The translations under genes and the position numbers were made by a program. 64,000 nt of DNA from Dehalobacter sp. CP (lineage in GTDB: Bacteria > Bacillota_B > Desulfitobacteriia > Desulfitobacteriales > Syntrophobotulaceae). This document shows, one piece after another, positions 25,431-34,447 of the stretch; the stretch's first letter is position 1, and the number at the start of each line of letters is the position of its first letter. The DNA is taken from positions 1 to 64,000 of the forward strand of contig VMEE01000016.1 in NCBI GenBank assembly GCA_009910795.1, read 5' to 3'. Below the pieces are notes generated by a model. It was not told the origin of the DNA, did not search any database, and saw only the letters and a list, made by a program, of their open reading frames with translations.

Positions 25431-26378
25431 ATGAATCTTCAGCTTGATCAGATTATATATACGAAAATTGATAGAATTTTAAAAACGTACGGACTGAGTG
25501 CGGAAATGATCCGGATGATTCAAACTTCGCTTAACGCCGATAGTCCAACAGGTGAATTATTTAAATGGGTTCATCTGACTAGAATGAGCTGTGAGTGTAC
25601 AGGTGGGAATGCGGAAGCTGCGTTGCCAGGGGGAATCGGTATGGAATTCTTTGCCCTGGCAGCAGATATTTTTGACGATATTCAGGACAAGGATCATGAG
25701 GATTTGCCCTGGCGCCGGATCCCCGAGGCTAACGCGATTAACCTCGCGAATTGTCTTTTAATGCTTAGTTTTGATGCTATAGCTGCAATACCGAATGACA
25801 AGATCTACAGGGAAATCTGCACAGTGCTACAGCGCATGGGAGTCACGGCCAGTAATGGACAGTTCATGGAGTTTCTCTATACGGGCAGCCCGCAGGTATC
25901 GTTGGAACAATACTTTGATATGGTAAGGCAAAAGTCAGGCAGTATAACAGCCTGTGCCTGTAAAATGGGGGCCATTTTGGGAGAAGCCACGGAACCACTC
26001 GCTGGATCAATGGCTGAGTTCGGTCTCAATTTCGGGATCATGAACCAGATCCGTAACGATCTCAACGATTTTCTCCATTTTGAAAAGAAAAAGGATTTTG
26101 TAAGTAATAAGAAAACCCTGCCGTATGTCTATTTATCCCATACACTCAAGGGTGAAATAGCCAAACAATTTAAAGGACTAACGCAATGTAACAGCGGAGG
26201 ATCACAAGCTTTTGGAGATAAAGAAAAACAACAGTTGAAACAAATCGCTGTCGAAGAAGGGGTTGCTCAGTACTGCACCGTGATGTTTGAGATTTACCGT
26301 CAAAAAGCACAGGAAATTCTAGAGTCAATTCCTGTTTCTGGAAGGCAAAAGGAGAAGATGATACAACTTGTGGGATAA
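25431..26378 (+). CDS. comQ: ComQ-like isoprenyl transferase
   Basis: The 315-residue protein belongs to the polyprenyl synthetase fold. The first Asp-rich motif is intact (DDIQD, residues 82-86). The second is altered to NDLND (209-213). ComQ proteins have this fold and use a prenyl diphosphate to modify Trp of ComX, and they cleave and help export the precursor. An isoprenoid-biosynthesis role is less likely, because the gene lies between a ComX-like peptide and a ComP-like kinase. The start ATG lies 4 bases after the ComX stop, and the 3' end overlaps the kinase gene by 11 bases. Confidence 0.83.
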   Translation: MNLQLDQIIYTKIDRILKTYGLSAEMIRMIQTSLNADSPTGELFKWVHLTRMSCECTGGNAEAALPGGIGMEFFALAADIFDDIQDKDHEDLPWRRIPEANAINLANCLLMLSFDAIAAIPNDKIYREICTVLQRMGVTASNGQFMEFLYTGSPQVSLEQYFDMVRQKSGSITACACKMGAILGEATEPLAGSMAEFGLNFGIMNQIRNDLNDFLHFEKKKDFVSNKKTLPYVYLSHTLKGEIAKQFKGLTQCNSGGSQAFGDKEKQQLKQIAVEEGVAQYCTVMFEIYRQKAQEILESIPVSGRQKEKMIQLVG

Positions 26379-28713
26379 ATTCATTAATCGGCAAATTTAT
26401 TATATTGCGAGTGTCTTCTTTATTGTGCTGGGGCTTGTTTATTTTGTTGCTTGTCTGAAGCAACCTTATATCGGTGTCAACCTTAAAAACGTTAATAGTA
26501 ACTGGCTGGTTACTATCTGTGATCCTCATGGTGAAGGATATCAATCCGGTATCCGGCTTGGGGATCAGATACTGAAAGTTGATGGGATGGATCCGGAAAA
26601 GTTTGGTTCGACATATAAATGGGGATTACTGGAACGCGCTCACACAATTAAATTTTGTACAGCAGATAGTTCGACAGTACAGCAAATTACAATAGAAAAT
26701 TTGCCCGATTGGATTATGGTTTTAAGCCAAACTCCATTGTTTATTTTAGGTCTTGTTTTTTGGTTCGTGGGTTTTGTTGTCTGGTGTAAGAGGCCTTTTT
26801 TGAAAGAAGTGCGTCTTTTATTTTGGTTGCTTTGGCTATTTGCGGTGGCAATTGTTCTCACACATGCTTCCGGGTGCGCTTTACCTTTGGCTAAAGAATT
26901 AGAATATATTACATTTTCGTTGGCCCCTGTGCTTCTGATTGTTTTTACTTCAAAGTTTTCATTAAATAATAAAACGAAATCAATTGGGTGTAAAATAACA
27001 TTTGCTTGCTTTACAGTAATTTCGATCCTAACTGCTTTACACTCTCTAGGCTTCATACACCTACCGGACTTACTAAGAGAACTGGCTTTGTCTAATATGA
27101 TTATCGGTATCTTACTTTCAGTATGGAATCTGTGCCAAGCATTATTTTTGCCAAAAGGACAACCAGAAAAAAATGAGGCTGGAATTCTCTTATTGGGAAT
27201 CGTAATTGGCTTCTTTCCCAGTATATTGTTTGTTGCTCTTCCACAAATTTTTTATTTGCAGCAGCTTTTTACTGAAGTAAGCTATTTATTCATTTTGGCT
27301 ATTCCGTTTTCCTTATATTACGTCATCGTTAACAAATACTTACCGGACAGCCGTAGGATCTATAAGACAATAATCACAAATTTTCTCGCAGCACTCATTG
27401 TAAGTATGATTGTCCATTATTTTTTATACTTGGGTAAAATTATCAAAATAGTTAGCGCTGAATCCTATTTGGCAACATTTGTGCTATGCCTGTTGTTTTT
27501 TGTTTGCTTTTATCTTCTCCGACTAATTATCAGTAAATTATTGGAAAGGTTTAGCTTTTTCCAAACAAATATCAGCCTAAAACATAGGTTTACAGAGCTC
27601 AATAACAACATAACCTCCCTTATCTGTGAAGACCACATTTTTGAAGAAGCAATCAAGAAGTTAGGAATTGACGGGGTGTTCATCATTGTTGAAAATGAAC
27701 AGACTGGCTGCTTAAGAAAAGCGGTCGGCCGGTTTAGGAAAAACCGTCAAGAACAGTCCGAACTAGAAGCGTATTTCCGTAGAAACCAAAAACAAGACCT
27801 GGAAGCAAGGTTTCTTTCCGACGATTGTCCCGCTGAGATTTTTGTGCCGTTTGTTTCCCATAATTCTACCTGTGGTATTTTCTTTGGGCACCGTTATTCC
27901 CATATCAAATTTGAAAAGTCTGAGTTACCCTTTCTTACTTTACTTGCCGGTCAGCTGGCCTACGAAGTGCTGATGCTGCTTGTCATCGGCGACCTGACCA
28001 AGGAAATTAATGTCTTGACCCTGACATCCTGGTGCTCCCGGAGAAGAAACTGGGAACTTCAGGGTATAACAAATTCCTTAATTCGGATGATTGAGCAAGA
28101 CAGAGGAAGTCTGTCCAAAGAAATATTGGATGGCCCGGTACAGAGCGCTCTGGATATCAGCCGCTGGCTGAAAATACTGGAAAAAGAAAATCTGGATGAT
28201 GATATGTTCCAACAGGTATTTTCCCGGATGAGAGATTTGATTAATGATCTAAACTACGATTTAAATCAAACGGTTCACAATTTGCGTCCGCCGGTATTAT
28301 TGGATTTGGGTTTGATTCCTGCCGTACAATCGTTGTTTCAGGATATTATGCTGAAGGAACCAAATTTCATTATACTGGAAACAGAAGGAATCGGGTTGGA
28401 TGATCGTTTTGCGGAAGATATTGAAATCACTGCTTACCGCTTTATACAAAAAGGAATATTCAATTCCCTGCGTTATTCCGGTTCAAAGAAGCAGACAGTC
28501 CGTATTGAATTAAGCGGAGAAAAATTGGAATTAACGGTGAAGGATAATGGACAAGGTTTCGACCCAGATCAACTTGAAAAAGGATTGTTAGGCGGGGCAC
28601 ATTACGGCTTGGCAATCATGAAAGAACGTATTGAGAGCCTGGGGGGGCAGATGCTGATTAATTCCGGCTTTGAGCGTGGAACAACACTTCAAGCAACAAT
28701 ACCGGTATATTAA
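26368..28713 (+). CDS. comP: ComP-like sensor kinase lacking the H-box histidine
   Basis: The 781-residue protein has the ComP layout. A first membrane helix is followed by a PDZ-like outside loop (about 45-110, GYQSGIRLGDQILKVDG), then about seven more helices to residue 395, a GAF-like stretch and a HisKA_3/HATPase core. The X-region TVHNLRPPVLLDLGL, the N-box Asn in FNSLRYS, and the DNGQGFD and GLAIMKERIESLGG boxes are present. The H-box reads KEILDGPVQ where this family has xELHDxxxQ, so the phospho-acceptor His is Leu587 (codon 28126-28128). The start is TTG with AAAGGAGAAG upstream. It may be a pseudokinase or signal by another route. Confidence 0.88.
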   Translation: MWDKFINRQIYYIASVFFIVLGLVYFVACLKQPYIGVNLKNVNSNWLVTICDPHGEGYQSGIRLGDQILKVDGMDPEKFGSTYKWGLLERAHTIKFCTADSSTVQQITIENLPDWIMVLSQTPLFILGLVFWFVGFVVWCKRPFLKEVRLLFWLLWLFAVAIVLTHASGCALPLAKELEYITFSLAPVLLIVFTSKFSLNNKTKSIGCKITFACFTVISILTALHSLGFIHLPDLLRELALSNMIIGILLSVWNLCQALFLPKGQPEKNEAGILLLGIVIGFFPSILFVALPQIFYLQQLFTEVSYLFILAIPFSLYYVIVNKYLPDSRRIYKTIITNFLAALIVSMIVHYFLYLGKIIKIVSAESYLATFVLCLLFFVCFYLLRLIISKLLERFSFFQTNISLKHRFTELNNNITSLICEDHIFEEAIKKLGIDGVFIIVENEQTGCLRKAVGRFRKNRQEQSELEAYFRRNQKQDLEARFLSDDCPAEIFVPFVSHNSTCGIFFGHRYSHIKFEKSELPFLTLLAGQLAYEVLMLLVIGDLTKEINVLTLTSWCSRRRNWELQGITNSLIRMIEQDRGSLSKEILDGPVQSALDISRWLKILEKENLDDDMFQQVFSRMRDLINDLNYDLNQTVHNLRPPVLLDLGLIPAVQSLFQDIMLKEPNFIILETEGIGLDDRFAEDIEITAYRFIQKGIFNSLRYSGSKKQTVRIELSGEKLELTVKDNGQGFDPDQLEKGLLGGAHYGLAIMKERIESLGGQMLINSGFERGTTLQATIPVY

Positions 28714-28739
28714 GATGCAATTAAAGTTAGGTGGGTCAA

Positions 28740-29390
28740 ATGAACGTTAAAGTTTTAATCGTCAACAGTCATGGGCCGTTTGCGGAAAATACCAAATTCC
28801 TTTTTTCCATGGATCCGCAAATCGAAATCGTGGGAATTGTGAAAAACGGGGGAGAATGCCTTGATTTTGTCCGTCAATCTCCGCCTGATGTCGTATTGCT
28901 GGATATCCATCTGAATGATGGCAATGGAATCTCTTTGATCGAACAAATCAAAATGATTGAGCACGCAGTAAAAATCATTTTGATGACTGAATGTAATCAG
29001 GAAGGGTATGTCATTGCAGCAAAGAATAAAGGAGCCGATGGGGTAATCATAAAGGATTTGTATATCCGGGAAGTGGTTCAGGTCATTCTAAAGGTTATGG
29101 ACGGCGGTACGTACTTTTATCAAAGTCCTTTAGCTTTTCCTAAAAACCAGATAGACATTGATGATATACACTTTCCAGTTAAGCCTGTGGAAATTCTTGA
29201 AAAAATATTAACGCCTGAAGAAAAAGAAATCATGAGATTATTGACCAAGCGGTTGTCCAACAAGGAGATTGCTTCCATTTTAGGCGTGTCGGCCCGTGTT
29301 CTCAGTGAACGGATCAATATCATCCTTCTGAAATTTGGCGTGAATACCAAGTTAGAGGCTGTTTTAACCTGGCCTTTTGTAGAGACTTAA
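28740..29390 (+). CDS. comA: ComA-like NarL/LuxR response regulator with altered acidic pocket
   Basis: The chosen start is ATG at 28740 with AGGTGGG upstream (216 residues). The receiver domain keeps Asp55 (LLDIHLND), Thr83 (LMTEC) and Lys105 (IIKDL). The paired acidic residues that hold Mg2+ after the first strand are Asn9-Ser10 (VLIVNSHGPF instead of VxxxDDH). The C-terminal LuxR helix-turn-helix is normal (about 154-210, LTPEEKEIMRLL, SNKEIASILGVS). With the kinase also lacking its His, this regulator may act without phosphorylation. Last gene of the operon; its 3' end overlaps the convergent ACT/MBL gene by 71 bases. Confidence 0.88.
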   Translation: MNVKVLIVNSHGPFAENTKFLFSMDPQIEIVGIVKNGGECLDFVRQSPPDVVLLDIHLNDGNGISLIEQIKMIEHAVKIILMTECNQEGYVIAAKNKGADGVIIKDLYIREVVQVILKVMDGGTYFYQSPLAFPKNQIDIDDIHFPVKPVEILEKILTPEEKEIMRLLTKRLSNKEIASILGVSARVLSERINIILLKFGVNTKLEAVLTWPFVET

Positions 29391-30864
29391 GTTCTCCATT
29401 TTCCAATACCGATATGGGTCCATGTCCGCCGCAGACGAGGCAGGGCTTTTTATTTTTGTCTTCTAATTCGCCCAGCACCCTCATGATCTGTTTGCGCATC
29501 TCGGTTGCTTTTAGCGAGTCGATGTTTACGCTCCGCATCAAGTACGGGGCCAGGGAATTGAACGCGGCTCTTTCCGGAGAGAAACCGCTGATATTCACAA
29601 GATTATCGCCGGTAAATACCAAGCCGTATTCTTCGCAAACAAAGATCATCTCGCCGTAAAGATGGCCGCCGCTGCCTTCGAAAACTTTGAAGGCCAGATC
29701 TGCAACAGTAAATTCCGCGATTGGGATCAATTCCTGATGTTCTTCAGGCACCGGGGCAGGGGAACCGGCGTCGAGTACCTCGAATTGTTCGGGATTTGGC
29801 GGGGTATAGCCGGAGATGATCCGGCTGAGCTTGCTGTAGCCCCAGCCCAGATCGCTGTTTTCACGGTAGTCGGGAATTCCGGCGGACTGGCGCCGCAGGC
29901 TGTCGGCGCTCTTTTGATTTAAGCCGACACGTATGCCTTCGAGTTTGGAGAGCAGGCCGCAGTGGTCGACATCGGCATGCGTGATAAAAACGCGTTTTTT
30001 CAGCGTATCCCAGGCCGGGAAAAGCTCCTGTAATATCTTGAACATCTCTTCGGCATAGATCGCATAGCCCGTATCAATCAAAACGAGTTCTTCAGCTGAA
30101 GCAAGTACATAGGTGTTGCTGCCACAGGGCGGCTGGATGCTGTACAGTGTGACCAGTTCGCTGATCCGGACCTGATCGATGTCGGTGCTGAAATGGCTGC
30201 CGCGGTATTTACTGATGAAATACGCAAAACGACGGATATAGCCAAAGACTTTTTTGGGGCTCTCACCGGTCTCCTGCAGCATCTGGAGGATCCGGTTCGA
30301 TTCGGAGATGAATTCCATGGTTTGTTCTGTGCTTAAGCAAAGGATATGCTGCATTTCATTCGCCAGCCGGATATAGAAAATCGTATTATCCAGATTCTTC
30401 TCAAAATCATCATATTCGATGATATCAATCTGATAGACTGTGCTGATATCATCGAGCAGCATTTTAATCATATCCGGATTTTCGATCAGCAGGCCCATTT
30501 TGAAATCCTGATAGGGTGTACCGTTGGCACTCGAACTCAGATACGAGATATTGATATTATAGTGATCCAGGATTTTAAGGACAGGCAGTACGGCACCAGG
30601 CTGATCTGGGATTTTTATATTGACCTCGATGACGCGTGTTTCAGAGAGTTCATTTTTCAGGTAGCCGACTGTTTCGAGCTCTTTGGCGATCTTTTGATGG
30701 TTTTCTGCTGTTGCCTCAACATCCAGAAACAGCATGTGAAGATCGATAGCCTTATTGTAGCTCACGCGGACAATATTGCCGCAGTATTTGGCAATGATTT
30801 TGGAAGCAAGCAGGAAAGCTCCTGTCTTATCAGGCATACGGGTAACATAAGATTTTCTGTTCAT
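29320..30864 (-). CDS. ACT-ACT / metallo-beta-lactamase-fold protein
   Basis: The 514-residue protein begins with two ACT-like ligand-binding domains (about 1-75 and 76-155; IKIPDQPGAVLPVLKILDHYNINI is the clearest). A helical linker follows, then a metallo-beta-lactamase domain (about 235-495). The metal motif reads HADVDH rather than HxHxDH, with GGHLYGE, FTGDN and GGHGP further on. ACT domains usually bind amino acids, so an amino-acid-controlled hydrolase is possible; the substrate is unknown. Start: ATG after TTGAGG on the minus strand. Its last 71 bases overlap the regulator gene and include one copy of a 41-bp repeat. Confidence 0.85.
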   Translation of the reverse strand: MNRKSYVTRMPDKTGAFLLASKIIAKYCGNIVRVSYNKAIDLHMLFLDVEATAENHQKIAKELETVGYLKNELSETRVIEVNIKIPDQPGAVLPVLKILDHYNINISYLSSSANGTPYQDFKMGLLIENPDMIKMLLDDISTVYQIDIIEYDDFEKNLDNTIFYIRLANEMQHILCLSTEQTMEFISESNRILQMLQETGESPKKVFGYIRRFAYFISKYRGSHFSTDIDQVRISELVTLYSIQPPCGSNTYVLASAEELVLIDTGYAIYAEEMFKILQELFPAWDTLKKRVFITHADVDHCGLLSKLEGIRVGLNQKSADSLRRQSAGIPDYRENSDLGWGYSKLSRIISGYTPPNPEQFEVLDAGSPAPVPEEHQELIPIAEFTVADLAFKVFEGSGGHLYGEMIFVCEEYGLVFTGDNLVNISGFSPERAAFNSLAPYLMRSVNIDSLKATEMRKQIMRVLGELEDKNKKPCLVCGGHGPISVLENGELKSLQKARLKQPLTWYSRQISEG

Positions 30865-31110
30865 AATTACCTCAAATCAAATAATTGGTTGTATTTATTA
30901 TAAAGTTCTGCTCGTTAATTTTCTACAACATCATATATTTAACTTATTTTAGAAGCCGAAAAAGTTTATATTTACATAATGAAAAATAATACGTATTATC
31001 ATATTGTAAGATAATTCACAAATAATTTTATGTCTGTCTAAATCCGATATGTTTTGTTGAGAAATGTACAGGTACGTATTTTCGAGAACGACAGGGGAAA
31101 ACTAAAAAAT

Positions 31111-32217
31111 ATGAAATTAAACATTACACGACAGTTCCTGGTAGCCGTCATTGGCATATTTTTGCTGGCAGTTGTTCTAACGGCTGGAAAATTATTTTTT
31201 CAACCTAATGTCATTAAATTCCATATTCCAAATCATTTATACAATCAGGACACTATTTTTTCTTGCCGTGATTATTTAGAAAAGATAGGAGCTATTGTAA
31301 CCTTCGATGAAAAAGCCCAAGAAATTACAATTCAAACTGGCTTGGATAGCTATTATCTTGAAATCAAGACCGATTCTGTGCAGGGAATCCCAATCTATGT
31401 CGATAACGTGTATATTGGCAAAACACCGGTTAAAAAAAGGCTTTCAGCAGGAAAATACGTGGTTGTGGCGAAAAATTCCGGACATGTGAGCTCAATACGC
31501 TATTTAACACTTAAACCAGAAATTGCTTCGGTTAAACAGATCATATTGCCGGTGGATCAAAAAAACTATGAAGGATTTCTAGATGAAATTATCTTGTTTG
31601 GCTACAAACCTATAAGGGTTATGGATTACTATAACCATGCGCCAATTACCAAGAAGACTATTGTTTTAAGGCATGATGTGGATGTATCCGCTGAGGATGC
31701 CTTAGCTATGGCAAAAATTGAACATCTCAGAGGAGTCAAAAGTACCTATTATTTTCGTTGGTGCACCGCTGATCCTGAGGTCCTCAAAGAAGTAAGGGCG
31801 CTGGGACATGAAGTTGGACTGCATTACGAGACTTTGGCAGATTATTCTCTGCAATATCATCTCAAATCTGCGCAGGATATTACATCAGATGTCAAACAAG
31901 AATTGCGAAGACGGTTAAAGACAGAAATTGTCCATTTCCGACAACAATATGGAGAAATATATACCATTGCTTCCCATGGTGCAAAAGAGAATATAAGGCT
32001 TGGTGTTACGAATTATCAGGCAATTATGGCCGGAGAAAATCCGTATGACTATAATATTATCGGCACTGCCTATGGACCCATAACGCAACATTTCACGTAT
32101 ATGAGCGATTCAGGCGGTATATGGGAGCCGTTTCCTTACCCAAAACTTGAAAGTAATGCCGGCCCATTTTATATCTTGATTCATCCCATCCACTGGGCTT
32201 CCGGTTTAAGTCGATAA
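31111..32217 (+). CDS. Membrane-anchored PEGA / polysaccharide-deacetylase-like protein
   Basis: The preferred start is the ATG at 31111 (368 residues); the frame is open further upstream from a TTG at 31054 that has no ribosome binding site. One N-terminal membrane helix (about 8-28) is followed by a stalk-like domain similar to copper-amine-oxidase N-terminal domains, a PEGA repeat (VYIGKTPVKKRLSAGKY, about 110-150) and a NodB-like domain with RHDVD, HEVGLHYET and IHPIHW. It probably acts on cell-wall or surface glycans outside the membrane. The 246 bases upstream are AT-rich and contain no clear promoter. Confidence 0.78.
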   Translation: MKLNITRQFLVAVIGIFLLAVVLTAGKLFFQPNVIKFHIPNHLYNQDTIFSCRDYLEKIGAIVTFDEKAQEITIQTGLDSYYLEIKTDSVQGIPIYVDNVYIGKTPVKKRLSAGKYVVVAKNSGHVSSIRYLTLKPEIASVKQIILPVDQKNYEGFLDEIILFGYKPIRVMDYYNHAPITKKTIVLRHDVDVSAEDALAMAKIEHLRGVKSTYYFRWCTADPEVLKEVRALGHEVGLHYETLADYSLQYHLKSAQDITSDVKQELRRRLKTEIVHFRQQYGEIYTIASHGAKENIRLGVTNYQAIMAGENPYDYNIIGTAYGPITQHFTYMSDSGGIWEPFPYPKLESNAGPFYILIHPIHWASGLSR

Positions 32218-32422
32218 ACTTTTAGCCTAACAGGTATGCTCTCAAAAGATCTCAAAATTTCTTTCAAGATTTGTTTGTACATTTTTCTGCTCTAAAAAAT
32301 ACTTTTAATAATTATTAGTTATTTAGGTAAATAATGGTATGATATAGTATAACGGCCAAATCACTTTCATATAGAGGATTATGTAAGGATATAATCAGCT
32401 GTGAGGCGAAAGGAGATAAAAA

Positions 32423-34366
32423 GTGAAAAGATACGCAAAGCGGTACCTTTTTGTACTGTTGACTTTAATCTTATGTCTGGGTTCATTTGTCCCTGAGGCT
32501 TTTGCATCGACGATTTCGACCCACCGTATTTCCGGGGATACACGATATACCACTGCCGCAAATATTGCCAAAGAAGGTTGGTCCGGCGGCTCACAGTGGG
32601 CGATCATCGCCTGCGGAAGCAATTTTCCTGATGCCTTGACGTCAACCCCTCTGGCAACAAAATATAATGCTCCGATCTTATTGACGGAAAAAGATAGTCT
32701 AACGGAGGTTACGAAATCCACGCTGACTACACTCGGCACAAAGAATGTCTATATTGTTGGTGGAACAAGTGTCGTTTCTACGACAGTTGAAACACAGCTG
32801 AAGTCGATGGGAATCTCAGTTACCCGATTGTTCGGAAGCGACAGATACAATACTTCGGTTGAGATTGCTCAGCGTATCGGAAATACTTCCGGAAAGCTCG
32901 TCGTTGCTCCCGGGGGTGATTATCCGAATGCGCTTTCGGTTTCATCCTACGCCGGTAAAAAACAAATTCCCATTATCCTGGTCGATAAAAGTACGATCAG
33001 CGATAGTCTGAAACAATATTTAGCAAATAAAAGTATTCAACAAACCTATGTGATAGGCAATACGACAGAGATCAGTGATTCAATCGTTAACGCGCTTCCA
33101 AACCCGACACGCATTCAAAGCTCCGACCGCTACGCAACCAATCTGGCGGTATTGGAAGCCTTCGAATCCGATTACGTTTTCAGCAATACCTTTTTAGCAA
33201 CCGGGAATAATTTTGCCGATGCGCTTGCTGGATCAGCCTATGCAGCCAAGCTGGGGGCTCCGATTATTCTGACCGGAAAGACGCTGGACAGCCGTATTAA
33301 CACGTATTTTACGGCAATCAGTACGAGCGTTGCCCAACTCAATATTTTGGGTGGGGAAGCAGCTATCGCGACCACTCTGGTCAATGGTTATCTGGGGATT
33401 GAAACAACGGGAACACTGACTGCCAAAGAGATCTTCACCAAGGTAAGCCCTTCCGTCGTCTATATCGAGACCTATGACAGCAGCGGGAATGCTTTGGGGA
33501 GCGGCAGCGGCTTTATCGTAGATGCCAGCGGCAAAGTCGCGACGAACTACCATGTGATTGAAGGTTCGTATAGTGCTAAAGTAAAGACCGCCTCAGGGAC
33601 ATCGTATGATGTCCAAAAAGTCTTAAGCTATAATGCCGTGACCGATCTGGCAATACTTAAAATAAGTGCGACAGGACTGACTGCAGTATCCCTCGGTGAT
33701 TCCAGCCTGATTGAAACCGGGGATAATATCTATGCGATCGGCAACCCGTTTGGCTTGGAGAATACCATATCGAACGGTTTAATCAGCACAAAATCCAGAG
33801 ATATTAACGAAACGACATATATTCAGATTTCTGCGCCAATCAGTTCCGGCTCAAGCGGCGGGGCACTGGTGGATGAGCAGGGAAAAGTCATTGGTATCAC
33901 AGCCGCCGTATATTATGGCGGCCAGAACTTAAACTTTGCAGTTCCGATTAACCTATTAACACCGATGCTCTCGGAGAATATTAATAAAACACTGCCGGAA
34001 ATTCTCCCGGCCGTTTACAGTGTCTTTGCTAATATGGCTTCTTATATTCAGAATGCCTACGGCACAAATGTGATTGCAGGCCAAACAATCAAATATACTG
34101 TTGCCGTGACTGCTTATCAGGGCAATACCGATACTTCCCACGATGAAAGTGCATTTATTGTATTTACGGTTACCCCTGAGACAGATGCTGCTGAATCGGA
34201 CATTCTGGATAATCATTTCAACGCTTATCTTGTATGGCTGGAGACTATGCTGAATGACCTTCAAACAAGATATAGTTCAAATGTGTTTAGCGGTGGAATG
34301 TACTACGGAGACAAATTTTATATTATATTCGATAATTGGGACGGGTCTGTTCAATACTGGTATTAG
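32423..34366 (+). CDS. Cell-wall-binding (CWB2) / HtrA-type serine protease fusion
   Basis: The 647-residue exported protein has a signal peptide (cleavage near AFAS, residue 29) and three cell-wall-binding-2 repeats (about 35-315, e.g. RISGDTRYTTAANIA, LFGSDRYNTSVEIA). A trypsin-like HtrA domain (about 335-520) has the triad His in TNYHVIEG, Asp in VTDLAIL and Ser in SSGSSGGALV. No PDZ domain follows; instead there is a 110-residue C-terminal region I do not recognise. The CWB2 repeats anchor the protease to secondary wall polymers, so it likely handles proteins at the cell surface. Start: GTG after AAAGGAGA. Confidence 0.92.
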   Translation: MKRYAKRYLFVLLTLILCLGSFVPEAFASTISTHRISGDTRYTTAANIAKEGWSGGSQWAIIACGSNFPDALTSTPLATKYNAPILLTEKDSLTEVTKSTLTTLGTKNVYIVGGTSVVSTTVETQLKSMGISVTRLFGSDRYNTSVEIAQRIGNTSGKLVVAPGGDYPNALSVSSYAGKKQIPIILVDKSTISDSLKQYLANKSIQQTYVIGNTTEISDSIVNALPNPTRIQSSDRYATNLAVLEAFESDYVFSNTFLATGNNFADALAGSAYAAKLGAPIILTGKTLDSRINTYFTAISTSVAQLNILGGEAAIATTLVNGYLGIETTGTLTAKEIFTKVSPSVVYIETYDSSGNALGSGSGFIVDASGKVATNYHVIEGSYSAKVKTASGTSYDVQKVLSYNAVTDLAILKISATGLTAVSLGDSSLIETGDNIYAIGNPFGLENTISNGLISTKSRDINETTYIQISAPISSGSSGGALVDEQGKVIGITAAVYYGGQNLNFAVPINLLTPMLSENINKTLPEILPAVYSVFANMASYIQNAYGTNVIAGQTIKYTVAVTAYQGNTDTSHDESAFIVFTVTPETDAAESDILDNHFNAYLVWLETMLNDLQTRYSSNVFSGGMYYGDKFYIIFDNWDGSVQYWY

Positions 34367-34447
34367 GAGATTCGTTAAGGGCTTTTCAATCCTGCCAAGT
34401 CGTGCTAATCTTACCCATAGAGAATGAATCGGAAGGTGGGTGGTTTC

